A stretch of 64,000 bases of DNA from Nocardia gamkensis NBRC 108242 (GCF_001612985.1 NZ_BDBM01000008.1:124001-188000); one strand, 5' to 3'. Positions 8,040 through 16,519 are shown, counted from the stretch's first letter. Numbers and translations are program-made. Notes: a model not told the origin generated them from the sequence alone.

Positions 8040-9333
8040 GTAAGGCGGAGACGGTGACGAGGACCAGAGACAACCCGATGGCCACGGCGATACTCCAACC
8101 GAATGCGGTCGCGCTCGGATCTGTGAGCACAGCGGCGCCGCTGAAGGTGACGGCGAAGGGTAGGAGCAGAAACGAGATGACAGCGATGGTGGTCTGATTG
8201 CGGCGATCGCGGTCCTCGGACACCCGATGACGCTCCTCGCTGCGGCGCCTGCGTGCCTGCGCTTCGGTGATCGCCTCGTCTTCCAGTCGAGCGCGACGGG
8301 CTTGCAGATACCGGGAGATGTCGTCCAAGTCCGCCACGACCTGTGCGTAGAGGTCGGTCATCCGATGCTGGTTCTGGAAGGCGCGCAGCACATCCGCGAC
8401 CTGCGCCCCACGCTCGGAGATGTTGTTCCACCACAGCTTCGCGCGGGTGTCGAGGATCTCGGCTTCCAGCGACTCGACCGGCCCCGCGCCGGTGCGGTCG
8501 ACCCGGATGTCCGCGATCCGATCCGCGATGCGGTGCAAGGCGTTCAGTTGCAGGGAGCCGAGCAGAACGGCGTCCACATGGATCGACCGCACGTAAGCGC
8601 GTGCGACGGTGTGGAATTCGGTGGCACCGGTCGATGTCAGTGCCGTGTAGGTCACGCCGTCGCGCAGCACCAACGCGCGCCAATCCCCCGACAGATGGAC
8701 GACGTCAACGAAAATCCGGGGATCACCGGGGTCGGGCAGGCCGTCCGCCACCGACGTGCCGGACGCCAGAAACCACTGCCATCGCTGCAACGTGGACCAG
8801 GAACCGAGTGCCGTCGGATCGGAAATCGGCTCCGGCATCGAATCGTTCGTCCAGCGGAGGTGGGTGACGACGCGAGGCCTCCCGGACTCGAACGATACGT
8901 CGTCGACGAGTCCGGCCAACCATCGGCGGCCCTCCCCTCGCACTTCGGTGAGTTCGGACAACACATCGACCGGCTGCTTCGACAGCTCCACATGCGCGAC
9001 GGCGTAACCGCCTTCTTCGCCCAACAGCAATTCCCAGCCATGGACGATCGCACCCCGCCGGTCCGGCGGTTCACCGGTCGTCCGTCTGTGCCAACGGCCG
9101 GTGGCCGCCACCGAGTCCGCCGCGCCGTACAACGCGTCGTGCACGCGGGCCGAGAAGTACGCGGTCCGGGCGTTTCGGTCGGCGACCATCGCTTCGCCCC
9201 CGCGGCCGGCCGCAGCACCGGCCCTCGGGATCGGCACCGGGAGGGGGCCCGGGAACCAGCCACAGGCCGATGGCATTCGATCGGCCTTCCAGCGCACCCG
9301 AAAGATCAGGCACGCGAATACGTCAGCGGCCAC
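8029..9333 (-). CDS. membrane protein with coiled-coil and C-terminal two-TM hairpin, unknown function
   Basis: A 434-residue protein. The N-terminal ~230 residues look soluble. They are followed by a long charged helical region (EAEILDTRAKLWWNNISERG, then YLQARRARLEDEAITEAQARRRR), and then two closely spaced helices (TTIAVISFLLLPFAVTF and WSIAVAIGLSLVLVTVSAL). A long helical stalk ending in a two-helix hairpin recalls CorA-type architecture, but no GMN signature is visible, so ion transport is not claimed. The GTG start has a strong GGAGG upstream. It lies 29 bases after the large vWA gene and overlaps the next small membrane gene. Function unknown; a membrane output for the array is possible. 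Confidence 0.75.
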   Translation of the reverse strand: MAADVFACLIFRVRWKADRMPSACGWFPGPLPVPIPRAGAAAGRGGEAMVADRNARTAYFSARVHDALYGAADSVAATGRWHRRTTGEPPDRRGAIVHGWELLLGEEGGYAVAHVELSKQPVDVLSELTEVRGEGRRWLAGLVDDVSFESGRPRVVTHLRWTNDSMPEPISDPTALGSWSTLQRWQWFLASGTSVADGLPDPGDPRIFVDVVHLSGDWRALVLRDGVTYTALTSTGATEFHTVARAYVRSIHVDAVLLGSLQLNALHRIADRIADIRVDRTGAGPVESLEAEILDTRAKLWWNNISERGAQVADVLRAFQNQHRMTDLYAQVVADLDDISRYLQARRARLEDEAITEAQARRRRSEERHRVSEDRDRRNQTTIAVISFLLLPFAVTFSGAAVLTDPSATAFGWSIAVAIGLSLVLVTVSALRDR

Positions 9334-9362
9334 CTTTCCTCCTGAGTCCAGTGGTCACGGGC

Positions 9363-11312
9363 CTAGTAGCCTTCGATGGAGAACGCGTCGGCATACTGCT
9401 CGGCGCGCGGAGACAGCGGTGCGTTCTCGAGCACGATCTTGACCTCTCGCAGCACGTCGACGACACCGGCCAGCAAACCGACCTGCAACTTCGTCCACGA
9501 GTCGGCGTCGTCGTCGGCGAGGACCTTCCGTCCGGTCAACTTGAGGCAGACCGCACCGAGCAATTCGGCATCGCGACTCTCGATGAACGCGTGCCCGTCG
9601 CTGTTGCGGAACCGCCGGACCGCGTCCATCCGCCAATCCCGGATCTTCTCGTAGACGCCGTCGACGCCGTACCGGTCCTTGGGCTCCTTGGGCTGCTCGC
9701 CTTTGAGCCGCCGGTCCAACGTCTCACCGAACGCCTGATGACAATCCATGATCCATGACGTGAAATCGCGCGCACCGTGCAGCGGACGCCCGAGATCGAG
9801 CAGTTTGCTGTGGTGCACCTGGCCGAAGAGATCGCTTTCACCGCATCGGCGCGAGAGGTCGTTCAACTGGGTCCGCAAGTTCAGCAGCTCCTCGGAAAGA
9901 TCCCCGAGTCGCCGCCGCACTTCGCGGTCGACGCGGCGGCCCGCGGGATGGAGCGTGTCGATCGTCGACTGCAGCCTGGCGCCGCCGGGACCGGACGGTT
10001 TGCCGACATGATGCGCGACACCGGTGCCCAGATCCGCGAAATAGCTGTGCAGTACGTCTACCCCGCCGGTCCGGCTCGGATCGCCACCACCCACCCGCAC
10101 CAGTTCCCGCAGCAACGCGTGGTTCGGGATCACACTGATATGCGGATCACGCTCGCCCGGTGGACGATTCGTCTGCCACCAGCGCATGAACGTGTCGCGA
10201 TCGCCGATTCCGACGGCATGGAGGTTGATGCTCAGGAATTCGTGCAGTTCCTCCATCAGCGAGACCGGATCGGCGATCGCGACCACGGCCTCACCCGCGG
10301 CTTCCTCGCCCTTCTCTTTCCAGTCGGCCCCGTCACTGACCAGAACGATCAATCGGTCGTTGCCCGGCACACCGTGGCGGTGCAGCAGGTCGGACGCGAA
10401 ATGCAGGGCCTGTCCGATGTCGGTCGCCGCGTTCTCCGGCCGCAGCAGGCCGATGGCGCCCTGGAAGTCCCGCAGTGTCCGCTCGTCGTCGGGGCCCTGA
10501 ATCTCGGCCATCGAGCCCGACCTCGGGAAGACGCACATCGACGTGGTGGTGAACTTCACCAACGCGATACGGGCCACCCGCCCGGTCACGTGCCTGCGGA
10601 TCTCGACCATCTCCATGAGCGAACGCTTCAGGGCATCCATCCGCGATATGTAGGCGGATCTCCGGCGCGATCCGAGACGGACGACGTCGGCGCGGTCCTC
10701 GATGTCGTCCCAGCTCATCGAACCGCTGCAATCGGCGAGGATCACGATGTCGACCCCGTTGCGATTGCCGGCCAGGAACACGTCCATTTCGGTCTCGGCG
10801 TCGATGTAGCAGAGGTCCGTCCGCTCCCGCCCGGAGCGGTCGAAGACCTGGCGTACCCGGAAGGACTCCCCGTCGGCGTATACCCACGAGTCGCCTCCAC
10901 CGAGATGAACTTGCTGGCCCACGATGTCCTTCGCGTTCCGCAACTGCTGGCAGACCTCGTCCAGACGGTTCTCGGTGAGCGGTTCCAGGACGATCCGCGC
11001 AGCCGGATCGCACGCCATCGCGCTCAAGCGCCAACCGTGCTCATCGATCACACCCAGCCGCAGCTCATCCACCAGATCCGTGCTGACGACGACGGATCCC
11101 TCCGCGACCGAAGGCGAGGCGACGATCTGCACCGGTGCCTGCCGCGACGAGTCGGCGCCCACCTCGAAGAGACCGACCCGGGCGGTTTCGACCCGGCCGG
11201 ACGTACCCTGACGATCCTCGGCGCTGACGGCGACGATATTCGCGGTGACCAGACCATTTCCCTTGGCGACCTGCAACGTGTGCCGCCTGCTGTCCCATTC
11301 GGTCGATGTCAT
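9363..11312 (-). CDS. large vWA-domain protein of a multi-gene signalling array
   Basis: A 649-residue predicted cytoplasmic protein. An N-terminal region (~1-180) precedes a vWA domain whose MIDAS is intact: ILADCSGSMS at about 192-200, the Thr of AATDIGQAL near 298 and LVSDGAD near 325-330. The C-terminal half (~420-649) is helical and charged and unrecognised. Start ATG 11312 overlaps the stop of the upstream Cys-rich/KH gene in an ATGA, fixing both the start and co-translation. In conflict and metal-stress systems vWA proteins act as scaffolds, often with MoxR ATPases or TerY-P modules; no MoxR gene is visible here. It is the second vWA protein in this array, which suggests two layers of the same machinery. 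Confidence 0.82.
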   Translation of the reverse strand: MTSTEWDSRRHTLQVAKGNGLVTANIVAVSAEDRQGTSGRVETARVGLFEVGADSSRQAPVQIVASPSVAEGSVVVSTDLVDELRLGVIDEHGWRLSAMACDPAARIVLEPLTENRLDEVCQQLRNAKDIVGQQVHLGGGDSWVYADGESFRVRQVFDRSGRERTDLCYIDAETEMDVFLAGNRNGVDIVILADCSGSMSWDDIEDRADVVRLGSRRRSAYISRMDALKRSLMEMVEIRRHVTGRVARIALVKFTTTSMCVFPRSGSMAEIQGPDDERTLRDFQGAIGLLRPENAATDIGQALHFASDLLHRHGVPGNDRLIVLVSDGADWKEKGEEAAGEAVVAIADPVSLMEELHEFLSINLHAVGIGDRDTFMRWWQTNRPPGERDPHISVIPNHALLRELVRVGGGDPSRTGGVDVLHSYFADLGTGVAHHVGKPSGPGGARLQSTIDTLHPAGRRVDREVRRRLGDLSEELLNLRTQLNDLSRRCGESDLFGQVHHSKLLDLGRPLHGARDFTSWIMDCHQAFGETLDRRLKGEQPKEPKDRYGVDGVYEKIRDWRMDAVRRFRNSDGHAFIESRDAELLGAVCLKLTGRKVLADDDADSWTKLQVGLLAGVVDVLREVKIVLENAPLSPRAEQYADAFSIEGY

Positions 11313-12562
11313 TTCCGCTCCACTTCGACCCTGACCCCCAGGTCGTTCGACGCCGCTCGCTTCTCCGCGCCGCCGCGACCGATGAATCTGCCCATGTATT
11401 CCGGCTCGACGTCGACGAACAGCAGGTTGGACCGAGGCCGGTAGTCCGCGAAGCTGATGTGGTCGGCCACCTCGGCGCGACCGCGTGCCCGCAACCAAGC
11501 GGTGAGTTTGTCGAAGAGTTCGAGACCGCGTTTCTCGTCTGTTTCGAAAACGGCCACGTCCTGTTTGCGTATCTTCTCGTGCTCCTGCAACAGACGGCGC
11601 ACAGCGTTGTCGGTGCGGCTGTCGTGCTGCAGCTCACCGAACATCCGGTCGATGGAAACCATGTCCAGCTTGCGTGAACGAGAATTGATGAAGATATGCC
11701 GGACGATCGTCAACCGAGGCAGCCCGATGTATGTGCGCCTTGCCTCGGAGCGCTGACCGCGCCGCCGATTCGCGGTTCCCGCCACGATCTGGAAGACGAT
11801 CTGGCGGTCCTCCAGCGACTTCAACCGCCGCGCGTGATCCGGGCACAGCCCGAGCCCTCGTTTATGTGGTCCGAAGATCTGCCACCGATACGCGTGCCTG
11901 GCGCAAGCCGCGTTTCCGCAAGTCGCGCGCTTGCCATCGACGACGAACTCGCAAGCGATGCTTCCGGTCGAATTGCATCCCGGGCCGGCGCATTCCGGGA
12001 ATTCCTTTCGATAACAATCCGGGCAGTACGACATGTCGGCGCCGCCGGGGTGCCCGACCCGGTGCCGGTCGCAGAACGCGTTGCGTCCCCGGCAAATCTC
12101 CCCGTTGCACCAGAAGGTGGCCGCGGCCCCGCACGCGCAGCTGGGCCGGTGGAGCGCACAGGTCGCGGTCATCCGACCTTCGATGACGACGGCGTGCTCG
12201 TCGCACACACGTCCCAGCCGATCCCCTTGGCCACACCCGGTGCACAGGAAGGGCGCGTAGGTGACCTTGCCTTCCGCCGAGCAGGTCGTGCACCTGTGCC
12301 GGACCATGGCGGGCTCCAGGACGCCCCGGATGGAGAAGGCCGTGCTGTCGTCGACCCGCTCCGGAGCGCGAAGCCGATCCTGTATCCACAGAACGCAAGT
12401 CCGGTTGTCCCGCAGCGGGACAACGACCTTCTCGGCGTCGCGAAGGCTGGCGCCGTTCAGATGCTGTTCGATCTGCGTCCACAGCGCCCGCAACTCGGCC
12501 GCGTCAGTGGGCGGATTGCTCGTCTGCCGGATATCCAGCACGACATTGACGGGCTGATTCAC
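11309..12562 (-). CDS. Cys-rich (zinc-binding) protein with C-terminal KH-like motif
   Basis: A 417-residue protein. The middle (~80-250) has many CxxC-type pairs (CTTCS, CTGCGQ, CALHRPSCACG, YCPDCYRK, CAGPGC), with His residues between them, typical of several zinc fingers in series. The last 40 residues (VEPEYMGRFIGRGGAEKR, then GVRVEVERK) match a KH nucleic-acid-binding motif with its IGxxG loop. Start GTG 12562 overlaps the preceding stop as GTGA; the frame extends further upstream only by running through the previous gene. The 3' end overlaps the large vWA gene as ATGA. RNA or single-strand DNA binding is suggested by the KH motif but is not proven. Confidence 0.8.
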   Translation of the reverse strand: MNQPVNVVLDIRQTSNPPTDAAELRALWTQIEQHLNGASLRDAEKVVVPLRDNRTCVLWIQDRLRAPERVDDSTAFSIRGVLEPAMVRHRCTTCSAEGKVTYAPFLCTGCGQGDRLGRVCDEHAVVIEGRMTATCALHRPSCACGAAATFWCNGEICRGRNAFCDRHRVGHPGGADMSYCPDCYRKEFPECAGPGCNSTGSIACEFVVDGKRATCGNAACARHAYRWQIFGPHKRGLGLCPDHARRLKSLEDRQIVFQIVAGTANRRRGQRSEARRTYIGLPRLTIVRHIFINSRSRKLDMVSIDRMFGELQHDSRTDNAVRRLLQEHEKIRKQDVAVFETDEKRGLELFDKLTAWLRARGRAEVADHISFADYRPRSNLLFVDVEPEYMGRFIGRGGAEKRAASNDLGVRVEVERK

Positions 12563-14280
12563 GACCGCGCCCCTTCGGTGGAGCCCAAGATGATCATCTC
12601 GATGCTGGCGCGGCGATCGGTTTTGCGTGCGTAGGTTTGGTTGGTGATCAATCCGGCACACGCTCCCCTCGGCAGTCTGCGTGCCAGATCCATCAGCGCG
12701 TCCACCGCGGATTTCCGTTCGGCCTCGGCCACATCGAGACGCACGCAAACCCGGTTGTTCCGCGACAACCGGCTGCCCAGCTCGTCCGGTACGCCATCGC
12801 CGAGTTCCTCCGGCGCGCTCAGTTCGAGCACCGTGGCATTCGGCTGCCGCAGCACCCGGCGAATCTCCTTGCTGCGACCGAGTCGCGACAGCGCCGGAGC
12901 CAGATTGCGCGGCGGGCGACCAGCCAGCAGGGCGCGCAGCCGTTCATCCATGTCACGCTGCTCGGTCAACTGGTCCAACTCGCGAATGATCTCGTCGTCC
13001 GACCGGCGCTGACGAGCGGGGCGAACCGGCCCCTTGCGCCCGTTCGGCGTCGAACGTCGCGGCCGGGCCGTCAGCTTGGTTCGCCAGGCCGCCTCCAAGG
13101 TCCCCAGGCTGCCCGGAGCGACTCGCCTGTTGTGCCTGGTCAGCTGGTCGTCGGCGAGCGCCGCCCGGTCCCGCAGCAATGCCGCGATCTGCTCGACTCC
13201 GAATGCGTGCTGCCGGCTCCAGACGGCCAGCAAGTCATTCTCCGTCTGGGCGTATTCCGGGTGCAGCTTCGCGAGTTCCGGCGCGGAGAGCAAGGGCAGG
13301 ATCTCGCGCGGCTCGATCTGCATCGCGCGCAGTTCGGCATCGAGGTCGTCGAGCAGATCGGACACCGACTCGGCCGCCGAGCGCCGGACGGTCGCCTGTT
13401 CCCGCGCCTTGCGCGGGTCGTCCGCTTCACGCTCGAACTCCCCGCCCATGCCCCTGGCAATGGCGTTCGATCGATTTCTATCGAGCATCCGTTGCGGAAC
13501 GGCGGGCATGCGCCGGCCGTCGCGCTCCATCATCCGCGCGCGTACCGCGAGTGCTTGCAGCACGACCGCCTGCGCGACAGCCGAACTCGGGAAGATCTGC
13601 GCATCGAGGCACCGAACGCTGACGTTGGGGATCTCCAGTTCCGCGTCACCGACCGGATTCACGTCCATCACAGCGAATCCCGATACGCGGTCGTCGCGGC
13701 GCAACGCCTGCTCGACCCGCCGCAGGTGCCGGGCGGATGCGGATGCGATATAGCGAGTGGAGACTTGGTCTTTCGATTCCGCCAGACGCAGCGACCCACG
13801 TCCGTTGACGCGGCCCGCGACGAACAGCGCGCGCCCACTGAGCGCGACGAGTTCGGGGACGTAGCGCCGGATCAGGTTGCTGAGAATCTCCCGCTGCAAG
13901 TCATCGGCGACTTCGACGGAATGCCCGTCCTCGCACAGCCGACGATGCGGCGGGCCGCCCCAGGAGATGCCCGACGGCAACAGCGTCCCACCGGCCCGCC
14001 GCACCTGTTCCGCGGCGGCGGACACGACGTCGGCCAAGGCGCCGACGAGCGCGGAGCGCTGCGCGGGATCGCTGATCCAGACCGGCCCGGTATCGATCCA
14101 CAGACAGCCCGGCCGGTTCGCATTGAGACGCACTCGCGGGAACCCCCCGCCAGAACCGGACAACGCGCCGGATGACCGTTGCAACTTTCGATGCGTTTCG
14201 TCGATATCGTCTGCGACGATTACGTAGCCCTTCAGAATTCGATGCCGTAATGGAGCATTTCTGTAGGCGCTTACGAGCAC
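12559..14280 (-). CDS. GCS2-like carboxylate-amine ligase homologue (possibly inactive)
   Basis: A 573-residue protein. Residues ~50-260 resemble the glutamate-cysteine ligase GCS2 / glutamine-synthetase-like fold: GHSVEVADD, then RRYVPELVALSGRALFVAG, GRGSLRL, and NVSVRCLDAQ where active relatives have a block like EVRVCDTQ. Several positions where catalytic Glu is expected are Asp or Ser (CLWIDTG, NVSVR), so it may be a degenerate or specialised amidoligase. The C-terminal half (~290-573) is helical, Arg-rich and unrecognised. The GTG start has GAGG eight bases upstream. The stop overlaps the Cys-rich/KH gene (GTGA). Amidoligases of this superclass make peptide-like metabolites or tag proteins. 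The ligase fold is fairly likely, its activity uncertain. Confidence 0.65.
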   Translation of the reverse strand: MLVSAYRNAPLRHRILKGYVIVADDIDETHRKLQRSSGALSGSGGGFPRVRLNANRPGCLWIDTGPVWISDPAQRSALVGALADVVSAAAEQVRRAGGTLLPSGISWGGPPHRRLCEDGHSVEVADDLQREILSNLIRRYVPELVALSGRALFVAGRVNGRGSLRLAESKDQVSTRYIASASARHLRRVEQALRRDDRVSGFAVMDVNPVGDAELEIPNVSVRCLDAQIFPSSAVAQAVVLQALAVRARMMERDGRRMPAVPQRMLDRNRSNAIARGMGGEFEREADDPRKAREQATVRRSAAESVSDLLDDLDAELRAMQIEPREILPLLSAPELAKLHPEYAQTENDLLAVWSRQHAFGVEQIAALLRDRAALADDQLTRHNRRVAPGSLGTLEAAWRTKLTARPRRSTPNGRKGPVRPARQRRSDDEIIRELDQLTEQRDMDERLRALLAGRPPRNLAPALSRLGRSKEIRRVLRQPNATVLELSAPEELGDGVPDELGSRLSRNNRVCVRLDVAEAERKSAVDALMDLARRLPRGACAGLITNQTYARKTDRRASIEMIILGSTEGARS

Positions 14281-14641
14281 AATATATACCTCATCACCCC
14301 GGCGGCGATGCGAACGTTCACGTCCCGTCGCCGATCATACTTCCGATAATGTTACCGCTGAGCTACCCGGAGGGAGGCGCCTGTGCGAAGTCATATATCG
14401 CCGACTTCGACGCGGATCGAGCAATATCTTGCCGAGCCCATGCATTTCCCGGCAAAATCCCGACCGGCGTCAGCAGCGTCATACCCGAACACCCACACCC
14501 GGATCCCGGGCGGCGCGAACGGTCCCGCCGTGCCGGCTGCCTCGGTCGACGCGGTCCGCGACGGACCCGTAGAGTCGCCCGGACCTTCGGCGCCGCAACG
14601 TCGTCCGGACCGTCCAATGGGACAGCAGGGACATTCGATGG
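14281..14641. other. AT-richer intergenic stretch with a doubtful small plus-strand ORF
   Basis: This gap separates the amidoligase-like gene from the LuxR-type gene. The first ~130 bases are clearly richer in A/T than the surroundings (runs such as ACAATATATACC). A strong GGAGGGAGG sits seven bases before a plus-strand GTG at 14383. The frame runs 119 codons and ends inside the LuxR gene on the other strand. Its product has no recognisable domain and is rich in Pro, Arg and Ser, so I do not call it a gene. The stretch probably holds the promoter for the minus-strand amidoligase operon. Confidence 0.35.
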
Positions 14642-14926
14642 TCAGAGGTCCTCGATGTCGATCAGTTCATCCTGCAATGCGCGGGCAACGAGGGCGGCCT
14701 TCGTCGGCGCGGGCCGGGCGACGGCGGCGTACTTGTCCCTGATCCGAGCCAGATGGGTATTGACCGTTCCCAGCGAGATATACAGGCGCCGACTGACTTC
14801 CAGTTTGGAGTCCGACGCGATCCACGCCAGCAGCACCTCGATCTCCCGACTGCTCAGCGCCGGACGCTCCCGCGCCCCCAGCGCGGCGGGCAGCGGGTCG
14901 TTCCTGTGGTCGAACGCGACACTCAT
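14642..14926 (-). CDS. LuxR-type HTH protein (stand-alone DNA-binding domain)
   Basis: A 94-residue protein that is little more than a LuxR/GerE helix-turn-helix: LSSREIEVLLAWIASDSKLE, then SRRLYISLGTVNTHLARIRD and a final acidic tail. No receiver, PAS or ATPase domain precedes it, so any signal must come through a partner protein. Start ATG 14926 has AGGAAG eight bases upstream in an A/T-rich leader; a longer in-frame start would run through that leader and is less likely. It lies between the TIR/small membrane pair and the amidoligase operon on the same strand and is a candidate regulator of the array, though this cannot be shown from sequence. Confidence 0.8.
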   Translation of the reverse strand: MSVAFDHRNDPLPAALGARERPALSSREIEVLLAWIASDSKLEVSRRLYISLGTVNTHLARIRDKYAAVARPAPTKAALVARALQDELIDIEDL

Positions 14927-15111
14927 GAATTCTTCCTTTACAACACTTCGATATTGTTTTCGACTACTCGAAGGAGCGCTGCCGATCCCCCGGGAACTCG
15001 GCGCGTATTCCACAGTTGTGCACCCCTGCTTCGCGGCGGGACCAGCCGAAACGTGTCTCGCGAGATGAACCGGTGGACGACAGCGACCCGACCGGCCGGG
15101 GTCGCGGACGC

Positions 15112-15444
15112 CTACCGCCGTCCGAACAGGTCGCGCAGACAGACCCGCAACAGGGCAACGGTCCCGACGAACAGCGTGAAGAAGATCAACGCACGCGATA
15201 GATCACCGGAGTTGCCTGCATTGCCCGTATAGGCGGACTGGCCGTAGAAGAAGTATGCGACGTCGAGGAGCAACATCCCCGCCAGCAGATACCAGGTCCA
15301 GAGGCGGCGCCGCGAGCCGTGGTTGATGCTTATCCGCTGTCGGCCACCATTGTTGGCGAAGACGCTGCCGCCGTTGTTGGCCATGTTGACTTGATTGTTG
15401 GTATTGGGGTGGTTGTTCGATCCCGGCGAAGGGTGCATTTTCAT
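15112..15444 (-). CDS. small membrane protein with Asn-rich N-terminal motif shared with the TIR protein
   Basis: A 110-residue protein. Residues 1-40 are Asn/Gly/Gln-rich. Residues 16-38 match the C-terminus of the neighbouring TIR protein without gaps: NNQVN, A, GG, V, AN, G and QRI are identical. Two membrane helices follow (WTWYLLAGMLLLDVAYFFY and ALIFFTLFVGTVALL), with a basic end (RDLFGRR). The ATG overlaps the TIR stop (ATGA), so the two are translated together. A receptor-type enzyme and a membrane protein sharing a short Asn-rich, beta-prone motif looks like the paired amyloid-type signalling motifs known from bacterial NLR-effector pairs. By that reading this would be a membrane-acting effector; this is inference. 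Confidence 0.75.
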   Translation of the reverse strand: MKMHPSPGSNNHPNTNNQVNMANNGGSVFANNGGRQRISINHGSRRRLWTWYLLAGMLLLDVAYFFYGQSAYTGNAGNSGDLSRALIFFTLFVGTVALLRVCLRDLFGRR

Positions 15445-15536
15445 CTCCTGCCGGGGCCGTCCAGCCTGATGCGTTGGGTCCCGTTCTGATTGGCGTTCAC
15501 GATGCCGCCTTCACTCGCGACGTTGACCTGGTTGTT
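15331..15536 (-). repeat. paired Asn-rich motif coded at the end of the TIR gene and start of the next gene
   Basis: The codons for TIR residues 169-191 (15468-15536) and for small-membrane-protein residues 16-38 (15331-15399) encode the same 23-residue pattern: NNQVN, one variable residue, A, two variable, GG, one, V, one, AN, two, G, one, QRI. About 15 of 23 positions are identical. The copies are 68 bases apart in adjacent, overlapping genes, consistent with either a duplication or selection for matching interaction motifs. No third copy was found elsewhere in the window. Confidence 0.7.
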
Positions 15537-16040
15537 CTGCGTACCCGGCGCGGCCGTCCGCTGCTGATCGTCAGGCCGGCTTTCGACCTGCGGGGCGAGT
15601 CGCCCGAGTAGGCCGCGGACGTCTTCTTCGAGCGTCCGGTAGCGAATACGCCAGTATTGCGAACCGGATAGGGCGCGAATGTCATTCGGAAGCTGCTCCG
15701 GGCTCGGCAGCGGCGTGTCGTCCAGCACCACGGGAACCACGCGTATCCCGCGTTCGAATGCGGTGCGCAACTCCAGCCGCACCCAGTCGCGCGGGTTGTC
15801 GATCCGACGACGTCCGCGTGCGTCGCGCGCCTCGAGCCAATGCGGGCCGATCACCGACACCATCGTGTCGCACTCCTGGAGCGCCCGGCGTATCCGGCGT
15901 GCGTACAACACGCCCAAGGCCAGGGAATCCTCGTCCCGGAAGACGCGCGCCCTGCCGAGATGGTGGGCCATCTGCTTGGATATCTCGTTGACGGCGTAGA
16001 CGCTGTCGACGATGCGGTAGTTCAAGAATATCTCCGTCAA
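15441..16040 (-). CDS. TIR-domain protein with C-terminal Asn-rich motif
   Basis: A 199-residue protein. Residues 1-130 form a TIR-like domain: IFLNYRIVDS (box 1 type), ARVFRDED, RRALQECDTMVSVIGPHWLE, DWVRLELRTAFERGIRVVPVVLDD. The Glu in RLELRTAFE is at the position used by NAD-cleaving bacterial TIRs, so NADase activity is possible but untested. A linker rich in Gln, Asp and Pro leads to the Asn-rich motif shared with the next gene. Start TTG 16040 is preferred: GGAG lies eight bases upstream and the product begins MTEIFLNYR. A GTG three codons earlier (16049) overlaps the ribosome-binding site. It is the first gene of the long minus-strand array. Confidence 0.8.
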   Translation of the reverse strand: MTEIFLNYRIVDSVYAVNEISKQMAHHLGRARVFRDEDSLALGVLYARRIRRALQECDTMVSVIGPHWLEARDARGRRRIDNPRDWVRLELRTAFERGIRVVPVVLDDTPLPSPEQLPNDIRALSGSQYWRIRYRTLEEDVRGLLGRLAPQVESRPDDQQRTAAPGTQNNQVNVASEGGIVNANQNGTQRIRLDGPGRR

Positions 16041-16519
16041 CTGGGGCACTCCTCGAGGACGGTTATCAGCGCAGCACGGCGCGATGGGGATGTCTCGCGG
16101 TCACAAATCTCGTCCTCGACCGAAACACCACGGTTTTCGAATATAAGTCTGCACTCGAAACCAGATCCGGGCGACCGGAACAGCAAACGTTCGGTCATAT
16201 ACCCGACGGGGTGCAGCAAACGACCTCGCCGGGAAAGATTCTGGTTGGTTTATTTCCCTATTCGGTCGACTTCCCGCCACCGATGCTCGGCAGTCGACGT
16301 CACGCTGAGCCACGTGTCGATGTTCAGTGTAGGTCGGCGTATTCCTTCCTCGTCGCCGCGACGCATCGAAGCGGCGTTGTCGTCTTCTCGCCCCTGACGT
16401 ATCCGGTCCGAAGACAGTGCCGCCCAGCGCGATACCGCCTGCGCCGGTGGCTCGGGATTTCCAGGCCGCGAACTACGGCTCGGTCTCCAGCATCCAACGG
16501 GCAGCCGACCGGCAACAGT
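16041..16519. other. intergenic region upstream of the TIR gene, no gene seen
   Basis: About 480 bases between the TIR gene and the end of the XRE regulator gene, both on the minus strand. The part nearest the TIR gene must hold its promoter, but no clear -35/-10 pair is visible. A mildly A/T-rich patch lies near 16130-16150 and 16235-16270. Frames that are open here have no recognisable product and poor codon bias. The right end is occupied by a terminator hairpin listed separately. Confidence 0.5.

Noticed and set aside
9777..11444. A plus-strand frame of 555 codons over the vWA gene
   Set aside because: Shadow frame; the minus-strand gene has the MIDAS motifs and overlap-coupled start.
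14383..14742. A plus-strand 119-codon ORF with a strong GGAGGGAGG
   Set aside because: The ribosome-binding site is good, but the product has no domain, overlaps the LuxR gene antisense and has mixed codon bias. Left as doubtful in the intergenic entry.
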